Both the position numbers and the translations under genes were made by a program. Shown here in pieces: positions 23,857 to 34,589 of a DNA stretch of 64,000 bases; position 1 is the first letter of the stretch, and the number at the start of each line of letters is the position of its first letter. Source of the DNA: Euryodendron excelsum (Eukaryota; Streptophyta; Magnoliopsida; Ericales; Pentaphylacaceae); NCBI GenBank assembly GCA_033060915.1, contig CM065394.1:22125001-22189000 (forward strand), read 5' to 3'. Below the pieces are notes generated by a model. The model saw only the letters and a list, made by a program, of their open reading frames with translations, ran no database searches and was not told the DNA's origin.

Positions 23857-24590
23857 ATGGCTGCTTCCACTGTGTTTGCTATATCTAACTTTTTTTTTTT
23901 TTTTTTTTCTTCTTCTTCTTCTTCTTCTTCTTCTTCTTCTTCTTCTTCTTCTTCTTCTTCTTCTTCCTCATTTGTGATGCCCTTGCCCCCATTGCTTCTG
24001 ATCATTACTCATCTCGTTTCTATAAAACTTGATCGCTTAAACTATTTGCTCCGGAAAACTCAACTTCTTACTATCTTTAAATCTCAAAACCTAGTTTGTT
24101 AATGGTACTGCTCCTCCTCTTGAGTTTTTACCTAAAGAAAGTGAACAACAATTTGCAGAACCTACTCGAAATCCTGATTTTGCTGTCTGGAACAATGTAG
24201 ACCAAACTAGTCCTAAGTTGGATCAACGCTACAGTGACTAAGTCTGTTCTTACCCAGCTTGTTGGATGTTCCACTGCTCATGAGGCTTGGCTCGCTCTTG
24301 AAACAACCTTTGCTATTTCATACAGTCAATGAGCCCTTCATCTTTGCTACACTTTTCAAAATACCACGAAAGGTTCTCGCTATATTAGCGAATACTTACT
24401 AACAATCAAATGTTTGGTTGATCAATTGGCTGCTATACAACAGCCTGTTATGGAAACTGATTTGGCTTTTCATGTCCTCAATGGCTTAGGCCCTGATTAT
24501 GAATCTTTGCACATGGCCATCATGGCGCGATCCTCTCTAGTTCTTTTCACTGAATTGTAATCACTTCTTTTGAGCCATGAACTTCATTTG
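23857..24590 (+). pseudogene. Copia gag (broken)
   Basis: ATG at 23857 gives MAASTVFAIS, a poly-Phe/poly-Ser tract, then ITHLVSIKLDRLNYLLRKTQ, the conserved start of copia gag (normally LDRxNYLLWKTQ). A stop follows at 24100. Downstream frames still show gag-like YISEYLLTIK and GLGPDYESLH pieces in other phases. At least three frame breaks are needed to cover the region. The capsid protein would package the element's RNA if intact. Confidence 0.7.
23889..23967 (+). repeat. T(20) plus TTC trinucleotide repeat inside gag
   Basis: A T run is followed by about 20 TTC units, read as Phe then about 20 Ser in the gag frame. Related gag proteins have no such tract at this point, so it is a repeat expansion within the dead coding region. 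Confidence 0.9.
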
Positions 24591-24818
24591 GAGCAGACCA
24601 GTCAGTTTGCTGAAACCACTGTTCAGAACACTGCCTTTGTTGCCACTTCTTCACGTTTTGGTCGTGGTCGTAGACGTGGGCAGTTCAATGCTGATAGTTT
24701 TTATAATAACCAAGCAGATCGTAACAGAGGTTGACATTATTCTTATTCATCCCATGTGGCTGGACCTTCTTCAAGCCTTCTTGGTACTGTTCCTTCATTC
24801 CCTCATTCATCGAACTCA

Positions 24819-24975
24819 TGTCAGATCTGTGGTCGTAAAGGGCATACATTGCTGAAATGCTATAACTGGTTCGATCAAAATTTCCAATGATCTTCCCTCT
24901 GCCTTTGCTGCTATGAACATCTCCTCCTCTAATCAACAATGGTTTTCAGATACTGGTGCCACAAATCATATGACT
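24819..24975 (+). pseudogene. Copia CCHC zinc knuckle and protease active site
   Basis: CQICGRKGHTLLKC fits C-x2-C-x4-H-x4-C (24819-24860). A stop and frame change follow, then QQWFSDTGATNHMT with the D-T-G-A catalytic triplet of the retropepsin (around 24940-24975). The protease frame stays open from 24913 to 25437 and includes the expected LHVPDIKKNLVSVTQL segment. Confidence 0.8.
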
Positions 24976-25344
24976 TCGGACTTACAATCCCTCAGCTCTC
25001 ATGGAGATTACTTCGGTAATGACACTATTTGTGTTGGAAATGGTAATCATCTACCTATTACTCACGTTGGTCATACTTCTCTTCAAACTCATCATTCCTC
25101 TCTTCGCCTTAGAAATGTTTTGCACGTTCCTGATATAAAAAAGAACTTAGTTTCTGTTACTCAACTCACACATGACCTTAATTGCTCATTTATTTTCACT
25201 TCTTCTGGCTTTGTGATTAAGGACTGCAAAACGGGGAAAGTATTGTGTGCCGGACTGAGTAAGGGAGGCCTGTACCAAATAACCACTAATTCTCCTTCAA
25301 GAACTCCTCTTTCAACTCTTGCAGCTTTTTTTGGCTTTCACTCA

Positions 25345-26350
25345 TCTTGCATGAACAGTGTGATGTTTGACATATGCACCTTGGTCATCCACATTACCAA
25401 GTCCTTCATCGACTCTCATCAAATAAATCAATATCTGTAGATGGTCTTTTTTCTTCTAATTCACATTGTCCTAGTTGTCTTGCTGGCAAGATGTCTAAGC
25501 TTCCTTTTAAACTTTCTGAATCTAAATATCGTTGTTTTCACTGATTTGCGGGGTCTTGCATCAATTGTTTGAAATAATGGTCATCGTTATTACTTCTTGT
25601 TGATTGATAGTTTCTCAAGGTTTTGTTGGTTGTATCCTCTTCATTGTAAGAGTGAAACCTTTACTTGTTTCATCCATTTCAAGGCCATGATTGAAAATAT
25701 TCCCTCTACTAAAACAAAAACACTCCAATCTGATGCTGGTGGAGAGTATACTGGCAAAATTTTTGCTCAATTTCTTGATTCAAATGGTATCTACCATAGA
25801 TTTTCTTGTTGTATCACTCCACAACAAAATGGGATAGCTGAACGCAAACATTGTCACGTTGTTCAAATGGGTCTTGCTCTTTTAGACCATGCTAGGTTAC
25901 CCAAATCCTTTTGAGTTGAAGCTTTTCAAACAAGTGTATACATCATCAACCGGTTACCCACTAAAATACTCGGTTACAAGTCCCCACATGAAGTTTTGTT
26001 TGGTAAACCTCCATCCTATGACGATTGAAAACTTTTGGTTGTGCTTGTTATCCATATATGGTGCCTTACAATAAACACAAACTTGAATCTCGCACAAAAC
26101 AATGCATATTTCTTGGCTATAGTGCTCAACATAAGAGCTACAAATGTTTTGATCCCACTTTTAGTCAGACCTATGTTTCGCGTCATGTTTTATTTGATGA
26201 AACTCTTTTTCCCTATGAGAATCTCTCTCTTGCTTGTTCCACACCCACTTCCACCCCAATTGTGCTCTCTTGTATGTTTCCAGATAGTCCATCTTCTTTC
26301 CAAGATCAATCACACTTACCTCCTTCATCATCTCTCCTCCAAGACCCTAC
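25345..26350 (+). pseudogene. Copia integrase (broken)
   Basis: The zinc-binding HHCC region is recognisable across frames (CPSCLAGKMSKLPF near 25470-25510). The catalytic core keeps D in LLIDSFSRFCWLYPL, D in QSDAGGEY and E in PQQNGIAERKH. A stop (TGA at 25912) interrupts after ARLPKSF. The C-terminal GKPPSYDD and LGYSAQHKSYKCFDP pieces are in other frames. Homologous integrases insert the cDNA copy. Confidence 0.8.
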
Positions 26351-26599
26351 TTAACAGGTCATCCTTGTGCCAACAATCTGCCTCTACCACAACTTCTCCT
26401 TCATCAAATGCATCTCAACACCCAACCTCCATTCCTTCTTGTTCCTAGGTGGTTCCCACCCATCCCATGGTTACCTGTTCTAAAGCTGGCATTCATAAAC
26501 CGAAGCTTCTTTATGCTACTAAGCATCCCATTCTTTCGTGCTATCTTTCTACATTAAACTCTTTTTTTTCCATATGATCCTACTTCATTCATTGCGGCA

Positions 26600-27300
26600 T
26601 TCAAATAACCTTACTGGCGTGCTGCCATGCTTGATGAGTTCAATGCATTGCTTAAAATCAAACATGGTCTCTTGTTCCCTTTCACTCTTCCATGAATATC
26701 TTAGGTTGTAAATGGGTATTTCGCACCAAACAGGATCATTTCAAAGCTCGCCTCGTTGCTAAAGGCTTTCACCAATAGCCTGGTGTTGACTATGCTGAAA
26801 CCTTTAGTCATGTTGTTAAACATCCAACCATTCGCGTCGCCCTCTCATTAGCCTACACCCATCATTGGCCACTTTGGCAGCTCGATGTCTGTAATGCCTT
26901 TCTCCATGACACACTTGATGATGAAGTCTTTATGCAACAAACTATTAGTTTTGTGGATCCTTCTAGGCCTCATAATGTTTGTCGTCTTCATAAAGCCTTA
27001 TATATTCTTAAACAAGTTCCACGAGTTTGGTTTCAAAAGTTTAGCTCAGTTTTACTTGATCATGGATTTATTTCTAGCAAGTCTGACACTTCTCTGTTTA
27101 TAAGGCATACAGATGCTGGTTGTGTTTTTCTCCTCATATACATCAATGATATTATCATCACCGGTAGTGATTCATTGGGCATGTCCTCTATAATTGCTTA
27201 TCTAAGCTTGCATTTGATATGAAGGATCTTGGTGATCTTAACTATTTTCTTGGTATGGAGGTAAGTCGTTTTCAATCTTCAATTTCTCTAACTCAAACCT
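26600..27300 (+). pseudogene. Copia reverse transcriptase (broken, active site altered)
   Basis: Recognisable pieces are [48 protein letters not shown] and MKDLGDLNYFLGMEV, spread over three frames with stops. The catalytic Y-V-D-D is Y-I-N-D (codons TAC ATC AAT GAT, 27139-27150), so a catalytic Asp is lost. The RNase H domain that should follow is absent. Confidence 0.85.
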
Positions 27301-27311
27301 AGCATACTCGA

Positions 27312-27530
27312 CCTGCTAGCACGTCAAGGCTTAGGGCTGGGGGGTTTGCTCCCTCCAAGATCTCAGATTTGAAACTTCTTAGGTACTATAAACTCTTTAG
27401 GGTTACCTCAAAGGTCTTTGACTTGGTAATTACCCAGTTTATATGGGACGGGAGATTGCACCGATCACAAAATTAGTCGAGGTGCGTGCAAGCTAATCCA
27501 AACATCTGTTTAGTACAAAAAAAATAATCA
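27312..27530 (+). mobile_element. SINE-like element
   Basis: CAAGGCTTAGGGCTGGGGGG and GATTTGAAACTT resemble a tRNA-derived box A/box B pair. ATTAGTCGAGGTGCGTGCAAG matches the conserved 3' part of a SINE type widespread in plants. The end is A-rich (ACAAAAAAAATAATC, near 27517-27533). It sits exactly where the copia element stops. The target duplication was not resolved. Confidence 0.5.
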
Positions 27531-30399
27531 AAAATATTTTACTATTATGAATAAAAATATATATATTTGATATGATTTAATTAATTTATGATACCATATT
27601 AGCAAAGTGACATGACATCCATTGGATTGATATTTACTTGAATGGTTGGGACTCACATTAAACTAAAGACAAATGAAAAAGGCGAATGAGAAAAGTAAAA
27701 TGTACATACCGGGGTGAAAAAGGCGGCTACAATTGCTGCTTTTAGATGATGGAGCTGTGTTATCTATACTGTCCAGGTGTAAAAGAAGTAATCAAATACC
27801 CATGTTTAAACATTTAGGCCAGTTTCTGCAATGACAGATCATTCAACATAAAAGTAGAAGGGCGACAACAAAAATATCAACAATGTCTTGTTGTAGGGTC
27901 CGTTCTTATCGTGTACACACTTTAAGGTTAGTACCAATATATAATACAATTGCCAGATATTAATTTTGACATCCAATAATTATCATAATCGGACAAAGCT
28001 AGGCCAGTTTAACTTGTTAAACCGGGAATCGGAATCTAAAACGGCTTTATTATTTTGCAGGAAAATGCACATAAACTGTTTTGAACTGATAGGAACAACC
28101 GGCTTTTAATAAAACCATGAGAACCGGATGGCTTGGTACAATCATTTAAAATGACCCCATTGCTTAGGATTTAAAAGTAGAAAATAAAAACTTAAAACTA
28201 AAACTAAAAGCTAAAAGTTAAACAAAAATTAGACAAAACCCCAACAAGCTATTTCTTTGAATCAGTCCATAACCTATTCAGGATATGCACTTTGTGATCT
28301 ATAGAGTATAGGCTATTGAGTCCAGATCACTATTTTATTTATACACTTTTTAAGAACAAAAAAAGAAAGAAAGAAAAATTGAGACCAAAATTATGACTTC
28401 TAATTTAACCTACACAATTATTCACAATTTTTTCAGTATTTTAATTTCTTAATGTTCGAGAAAAATAAAGAGAAAATATGGCATACCAAAAGTTGGTTTT
28501 CCCAATGAGCTGAGTTTTTTTATTCGTTTGCAACTATTAATGGATTTAATAGATCCCTATAGTAAGAACATTGTTTGGATCTTAAAAGGGGACAATAGCA
28601 ATATAAACGTATTCATATTTCTAACAGGTAATTGCTCTTCTTTCAACCTATATCATTTACCTATTGTACTTGAAATTTTGAAAGACATACATGTGTATAC
28701 TTTTTTATGCTTGTGTGGAGAATTTTTCCACACAGGTTGTAAATTATCAATTTGAGACTCGAGTGCTGGGAAGTTTCATCGTGCAAAACCACCAAGGGTA
28801 AGCACTAGCCAACAGAGGTTTGCTCGGCCAGACGCACTTCAAATTTTAAGTCAACTAAGCGAAGTGATTTGCAAGTAGGAACAAAGAGAAAGAGACGGAA
28901 GTGTATGGCTAGTTAGTCAGGCTTGCCTCCCCTCCAGATAGTCATGGGCCACTATCTTGCGAGTATGGTGTGATTCTTGATTTTGAGCCACTTTCCTGTC
29001 ACTCCAAAGATTAGGAGTAGTGAGATTTTTTTCAACTAAATAACTTGACTTGGTCAACATAGTGCTGACGTGACGAGTCTAACCCCATGTGACATTCTTG
29101 TGCGGACTTTACCTCTCTTAGCTTGTTATGAGTTAATGTATGGAATTTAGTCTCCTTAATTCATTTATCATTTTTGTTAATTTTTACATGTTACATGTAT
29201 ATTTTTTTACTTATTAATTATAGGAGCAGCTGAACTAGTAAACTGAGGTTGAAATAATGGTTCAACGGCTTGACTGGTGCTAGCACTTGTTTGATTTTGA
29301 TAACTATGAAGTAAAATTTATACTGAATAGTCATTGTAAAATCCAACGGCCACAACAAAAATATAGCAATCATTACAGTGACATCTCTTACATTATATTT
29401 GGATATTAAATTTGGGATAAGAAAGAAAAAAGTACTAAATAAAAAGGTTAAGAAGAGAAAATAAAGTGAAAGAATTTCTTTGGTGGGGTTAAAAAATGAG
29501 GAAAAAATAGAGGTATTTATTAAAATATCTATTTTTTTATTACCATAAAAAATGGAACGTGTATAAATCATTTCGTTTTTCCTTTTATTTTTTTCTCTAA
29601 ACAAATTCAATATGCATATATAACTTTAGTGTGACGCCTTTTACCAAACAATCACTAATGAGCCATAATAGAAATGACTTATATCATGAAGTGACATTAC
29701 TTTGCTATTGTCAAAACAAAACTATATATATATAAATATCATGAATTAAGTTTCTCTTGTTCATGAGTTGGAGCATATGATTGTCACATATATATAACAA
29801 CCAAAATGTCATTCTTTTAAAAAAAATCTTTTTAAAATCACGAGCTATCATGATGAGTGCTTTATTTTAAAATTATTAGGATTTTTAATATTTATAAATT
29901 ACAAAAACATGTTGACTGTAATTCTAGTTTTAAATTGTATTTGAGTTTAAAATATGTAATTGTTTTATAGAGTATAACATAGTGAAACTAGGGTACAATA
30001 TGTTGAAACATATAGAGTTAAAATTTTAGAAGAGTATATTACCCTTTGAGATCTACGTGCCTATGAGATTTGAACATTAGAACGGCATGCAAATGTGTTG
30101 AACGATACGATGGTATGTCGAGTTACGATTTTCAAACATTCTTGATATGTTTTGAAATCCTAATTCGTGTCATATTAGATTTTTCACTTTATGGAGATTT
30201 CATCTACTATAAAATAGAGTGCAAGAGATGTTAAAAAATATTCACTGATAGATAAAAGAAAATATATCGGAGAGTGCATCCGCATATTATTTAGAGATCA
30301 CCTTGAGAGTTACATGGTTTGAAGTATCTCTGAAGTTTTGATGAAAGTTGCTTCTACTTCAAAAAGACGTTTTTGGCAGATGTATATGAATATTTGGAG
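27531..30399. other. AT-rich intergenic DNA, nothing recognised
   Basis: About 2.9 kb without a recognisable gene or transposon domain. Open frames are short and compositionally biased. There are several poly(A/T) stretches but no clear long repeats. It could be old, unrecognisable transposon DNA. Confidence 0.6.
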
Positions 30400-31058
30400 G
30401 TGTCGAATAGTGTTGTTGAATCAACACTTCGTTATGAGAACTGTAAGTGGGATTTCTGAGAAGGCCTGACCGATCACTCAAATCAATATCACGGAGCACC
30501 AACTTGCTGCAAGGAGATAAAGGAGTTAGAATGAATTGACCCTCTATGGGCCGATCACGCTCCGACAATCAAGTTAGCAATCTCCCTAGAGAATGAAGTG
30601 AATAAAGATTGTATATGCTTAAATCTCATTTTCTATACTTTGCTTCTTGAAGCTTTAGTGTTTATAGTGTAGCGCTCTCTGTTAAGCCTACTCCGGCAAT
30701 CATGACCTATCTCATAGGCTTATGCCGGCTAGAGTTGGCTGATCAGACAGAAATTCACCTTTATCGCCATGTTCGAGTTTGACTGACTGGATGTGAGTAT
30801 GGCCATCGTGTGCTGCATATCTTCCACATTAAATGCGGGTCTGTTCAACATTAAATGCTGACAATCAACTATTAAGTGCTTTGATATCCCTGGCGAGTGC
30901 CCTAACTCTTTGGGCTGAGAAGTCTTGTGACTTGAGCTAATCTCGGGAATATGGGCCTGAGCTATGTTGATGATATTTGGGTTGTTACAGGCCTAAATAA
31001 ATTTGTTTAATCTTTATTGGGCCTGCCCTGATAGGCTGGGCTAGAGTTTTTTGACCCA
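30400..31058 (-). mobile_element. Probable 3' LTR of the minus-strand Tat element
   Basis: On the minus strand the block begins TGGGTCAAAAAACTCTAG after the polypurine tract, has a TATA-like CTATAAACAC near 30670, and contains GATTGTCGGAGCGTGATCGG, a motif type seen in the U5 of Tat LTRs. The left end (about 30400) is a guess at a CA dinucleotide. The 5' LTR for comparison lies outside what survives. Confidence 0.45.
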
Positions 31059-31060
31059 TA

Positions 31061-31074
31061 ATTGCCCCCTAGCC
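31061..31074 (-). promoter_or_regulatory. Polypurine tract of the minus-strand Tat element
   Basis: Minus strand GGCTAGGGGGCAAT directly before the LTR-like start. Polypurine tracts prime plus-strand DNA synthesis in LTR elements. Confidence 0.45.
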
Positions 31075-31292
31075 TTAACGCTCTTTAGTAGGGGGCTAGG
31101 GCTGGTGTACCATTGCTATTCGGTGCATGACGTCAACCGTCAGAAGTTTTTTAATGAGACGCGACTATTGAGTAATTCGAACCCATTACCACCATCTTGA
31201 CTTTCTTTGCAGACAAAGGAGTTGTGACTACCTATCAAACATAGAGCAATCCCTAACTTTGCATCTGTCTCCTTCGCGAGGATAGCAACTCT

Positions 31293-31374
31293 GTAAGTTC
31301 TTCCTTTCTTCTCATTCATTTCTTGCGTCTTCGGTTAAGAAACCCTAGAACTCTTCGTCCCTGATCCATTATAG
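31293..31374 (+). other. Predicted 5' UTR intron of the antisense ORF
   Basis: Donor CT|GTAAGT and acceptor ATTATAG frame an 82-bp intron just before the ATG at 31392, with AAACCCTAG inside. It supports + strand transcription of the ORF, against the direction of the element's own pol. Confidence 0.4.
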
Positions 31375-31473
31375 GTTCACACTTTAGGAGTATGCTTAAC
31401 TCTTTCGATAGTATTGCTTCATTTAAGGCCCGATATGAATTTTCAGCTGGTGTAGACATTAGGTTGATTGGTC

Positions 31474-31478
31474 CTAAG
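31474..31478. repeat. Left target-site duplication CTAAG of the copia element
   Basis: CTAAG precedes the LTR start TGTTAACTC and recurs at 45352-45356 after the LTR end CCAACA. Confidence 0.95.
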
Positions 31479-32576
31479 TGTTAACTCAAGGTTGATCCCT
31501 ATGTTAATTTTGATGATAACAAAATTATGTGGTTATTATCTGATAATTTTAATTGAGTGTGTAGATTAGATTATAATTATTTGATAACAAAAAAATGTTT
31601 GAGTTGATTGGTTGAATACCCAATAACAAGATTATTTAGGTAATCTTATTCTTGAAGAGATTGAAGATGATCAAAAAGTTCAACAAGTATTGAGAATAAG
31701 GATGCAAGCTCTAGAATTCTATCATGGTGATCTGTTTTGGAAACATGAAGATTGATAGAGGAACGTATTGGATTAATTTTGTTTCAAAGCGGCTAAAGAT
31801 CTTATGAGAATTCAAGAACTTATTCACTATGAAGATCCTCGATCCTCATGGCCATATCAATCTACTAAAGCATCAATTGCATAAGAAAGAAGGAGCAAAA
31901 GTTTGCATGCTTTGAGGCATAAAGCACAAAAGAAAAGGGGAGTAAGTTTCTGCTTATTATATTGAAAGAAATTGAAGAACTTGTGTTAAAAAGCCTGTCA
32001 AGAAGGATTTGAAGGTTGATGAGTATGATGGGTTGACACATTCAACAAGTTCATCCTATAAATTGAAGATATTCAAAAGATGAAAGAGATCGGCAACAAG
32101 AGCTTCTACTTTCTACATTGAACATATTCAAAAGTAATGAAGACCTATCGATAAGAAATCACAAGACTTGGAAGATTCATTGAAGATTATGTTGAAATCT
32201 TGAATAGATTGAAGAAGTTATATTGATTAAAGAATCCTAGAAGAAATCAAGTTGATGAAGGTGAAGTAAAGAGATTGAAAATGTTCAAAGAAGGATAGAA
32301 GATCAGTTGAAGAAAAGAGATCTCGAGTCTTAGAAGCTCTCTTGAAGATTTTGAAGAAGACTTAGATCTATGAAAGAAGTGATGTTGATTGAAGAACTCT
32401 ACAAGTAATCAAAATAGAGTGAATATATCTCGAAGAGATTGAAGCTGTTCTTGAAGCCAACATACTTTGAAAAAGTGTTTTCAAGCCTTAGAAAGCTTAT
32501 TTGGATGACCCTTGAAGAACTTGAAAACATTGGATTAGATTAGACAAAATTTGCAAAAATCAAGTTTTCTGGGCTG

Positions 32577-32685
32577 ATGTGTCGACACATGAATTTGAAG
32601 TGTCGACACATGAAGACAGTGGCCAAAATCTGAAGAATGGATGGTCATGTGTCGACACATGAAAGTCAGGTGTCAATACCCGGGC
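32577..32685 (+). promoter_or_regulatory. Palindromic TGTCGACA array upstream of the LTR TATA box
   Basis: Three intact GTGTCGACAC(A) sites (32579, 32600, 32649 region), one embedded in the 16-bp perfect palindrome CATGTGTCGACACATG, and one decayed site (TGTCAATACC) in 109 bp, ending about 90 bp before TATATATAG. The position fits a U3 enhancer. The binding factor is unknown; CACATG half-sites are E-box like. Confidence 0.6.
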
Positions 32686-32777
32686 TTCAACGACTATATT
32701 TTTTTACCGTTATAACTGTGCGATCTTGTATCCAATGGTCTCCCATCTACCACTAACGGCTATAATCAACTCAAGGC

Positions 32778-32786
32778 TATATATAG
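32778..32786 (+). promoter_or_regulatory. TATA box of the copia 5' LTR
   Basis: CTATATATAGAAGGCCCCC, conserved in the 3' LTR at 44716-44724. It marks the U3/R region of the LTR promoter. Confidence 0.7.
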
Positions 32787-32795
32787 AAGGCCCCC

Positions 32796-32841
<46 letters not shown>

Positions 32842-33453
32842 TATATATAAAAGAAGAACACAAGATCAAGTGCTAGAAAGTGAGATTTAATCTCCTACAT
32901 CTTATATTCTGTTTTTATTCATTTTGGGAGTTCTTAAGTGAGCTACAAATTTGCTTATCTACTCTTTGAAAAAGTTATTCATTGTACAACCTTCATCTAT
33001 TGTTGAGTGGATTTGTAAACTTATAAGTTTAAGTGAAGCTTGGACAAAATCACTTGTAAGTTTGAGTGAAATTTGGACAAAATCACTCAGGGATTTTGAG
33101 AACTTAGGAAGAATTCTTGTAAGAGTGAGATGGGTACTTGAACCAAAACTAGTAGCTGTGTAAGGAAATTTTACATAGTAGAATACCTTCGAGAGGATCA
33201 AGGAAGAAAGGACGTAGGCAAGGGTTGGTCGAACCTCTGTAAAATTCTTGTTCCTTCATTCTTCATTTCTTGCTTTATTTTTCTTCCTTGCTCATAACAC
33301 TTGCTTGCTTTGCATCCTATAATTTGCTTGCTTGGTTTTTAGTTTGATTACTCACTTCTACATTACTTGATAAGTTTTTAATTGGATTGTTTGCTATTAA
33401 TTTTGTGAAGCCTAATTCACTCATCCTCTTGGGTTGCCTACTTGGGCCAACAA

Positions 33454-33466
33454 TTGGTATCAGAGC
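33454..33466 (+). other. Primer-binding site (initiator-Met tRNA)
   Basis: TTGGTATCAGAGC one base after the 5' LTR end, complementary to the 3' end of initiator methionine tRNA as in most plant copia elements. Confidence 0.92.
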
Positions 33467-33508
33467 TAGTGTTCTAGTTTAAAGACTTAACATCCTTAGA
33501 GTTAATCC

Positions 33509-34584
33509 ATGATAACCATGTTTAGAAGCTCTTTACGTGATGGTCAATCTACTAGTAGACCACCTTTGTTCAATGGAACAAATTACAACTATTAGAAGAA
33601 CTATATGAGAATCTATATTCGATTTGTAGATTATGAGTTACGGAGGATTATTTTAAATGGTCCTAAAATCCCTACCAAAATAATAGAAATAATGGCTGTT
33701 ATCAAACTAGAAAGTGAATGGGATGAAGCTGATCTACGGATCATGCAGATGAATGCTAAGGCTATGAATTTATTGTATTGTGCATTACACCCAAATGAAT
33801 TCAATAGGATCTCTACTTGTGAATCTACCAAGAAAATTTGGGATAGATTAGAGGTTACTCACGAAGATACCAACCAAGTTAAGGAATAAAAAATTAACAT
33901 TTTCGTGCATAATTATGAAATGTTTAGAATGTTATTAGGAGAATCTATTACTGAACTGTTTACACGATTTACTAATATTATTAATGGATTGAAATGTCTT
34001 AGAAAGATCTATCCTAACAGTGAGCAGGTGAGGAAAATTCTTAGAACTTTGCCAAAGGCTTGGGAAGCCAAATTGACTACAATTCAAGAAGTAAAAATCT
34101 GGACACCTTGCCCTTGGAATAATTACTTGGTTCACTCATGACATATGAGCTGACCTAAAGACAAAATGTCCAAGAAGATGATGAGAAGAAGAAAAGGGTT
34201 ATCGCTTTCAAATCCACAACTTTAGAAAATGAATCTGATAGTGATGAGGGAAATGAAGAACTTGCCGTGCTTACTAGGAAATTTAAGAGATTCATAAAAA
34301 TGAAGTGGTAGAGAAGAATAAAATCAGGTGCTAAAGAAGACTCTAGCAAAAATGACTATTCCATCATTTGCTTTGAATGCAAAAGGCCTGGACACATCAA
34401 ACCTGAATGCCCCATGCTAAAAAAGAAAGAAAAGAAGACAAAGGGAAGAGGGCAATGGCTACTATGACTTGGAGTGATGATGAAGAATCCAGCTCCGAAG
34501 AGGAAATCAAACCTCAAGAGGTGGCAAATCTATGCCTAATGGCTCATGAAGATAAGAAAGAAAAAGAGTGGATCCTTAAGACAT
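33509..34584 (+). pseudogene. Copia gag (broken)
   Basis: ATG at 33509 gives a start with RPPLFNGTNYNY, then TAG where the family has Trp. It continues KNYMRIYIRFVDYELRRIIL and ESTKKIWDRLEVTHEDTNQV (UBN2-type gag), a TAA near 33887, then ESITELFTRFTNIINGLK. A frameshift near 34097 precedes the zinc knuckle CFECKRPGHIKPEC (34369-34410, C-x2-C-x4-H-x4-C) and the acidic Ser-rich end (SDDEESSSEEE, CLMAHED). The order and spacing are normal for gag. Confidence 0.85.
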
Positions 34585-34589
34585 ATGGT
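34585..34589. repeat. Left target-site duplication ATGGT of solo LTR 1
   Basis: ATGGT at 34585-34589 and 36343-36347 bracket the 1753-bp LTR. Confidence 0.92.

Larger units (their letters stand above)
23781..27310 (+). mobile_element. Decayed, 3'-truncated Ty1/copia retrotransposon
   Basis: Domains appear in canonical copia order: a degenerate primer-binding site (TGGTATCGGAG at 23781; initiator-Met tRNA type is TGGTATCAGAG), gag, CCHC knuckle, protease, integrase, reverse transcriptase. RNase H and the 3' LTR are missing; the sequence breaks at a SINE-like repeat near 27310. Many frameshifts and stops make it non-functional. The 5' LTR end cannot be defined, because no second LTR is available for comparison. 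Confidence 0.85.
31479..33452 (+). mobile_element. 5' LTR of the nested copia element
   Basis: 1974 bp, TGTTAACTC...GGGCCAACA, matching 43329-45351 along its length. It contains a palindromic motif array (32577-32685), TATA box TATATATAG (32778-32786) and an AC/CA microsatellite (32799-32836) that the 3' LTR lacks. Confidence 0.95.

Noticed and set aside
23778..24005. Poly-Glu minus-strand frame
   Set aside because: It is the complement of the TTC microsatellite in copia gag.
29218..29610. Minus-strand 130-codon frame with hydrophobic stretches
   Set aside because: Composition follows AT-rich sequence (Phe/Leu/Ile/Lys); no domain, promoter or splice support.
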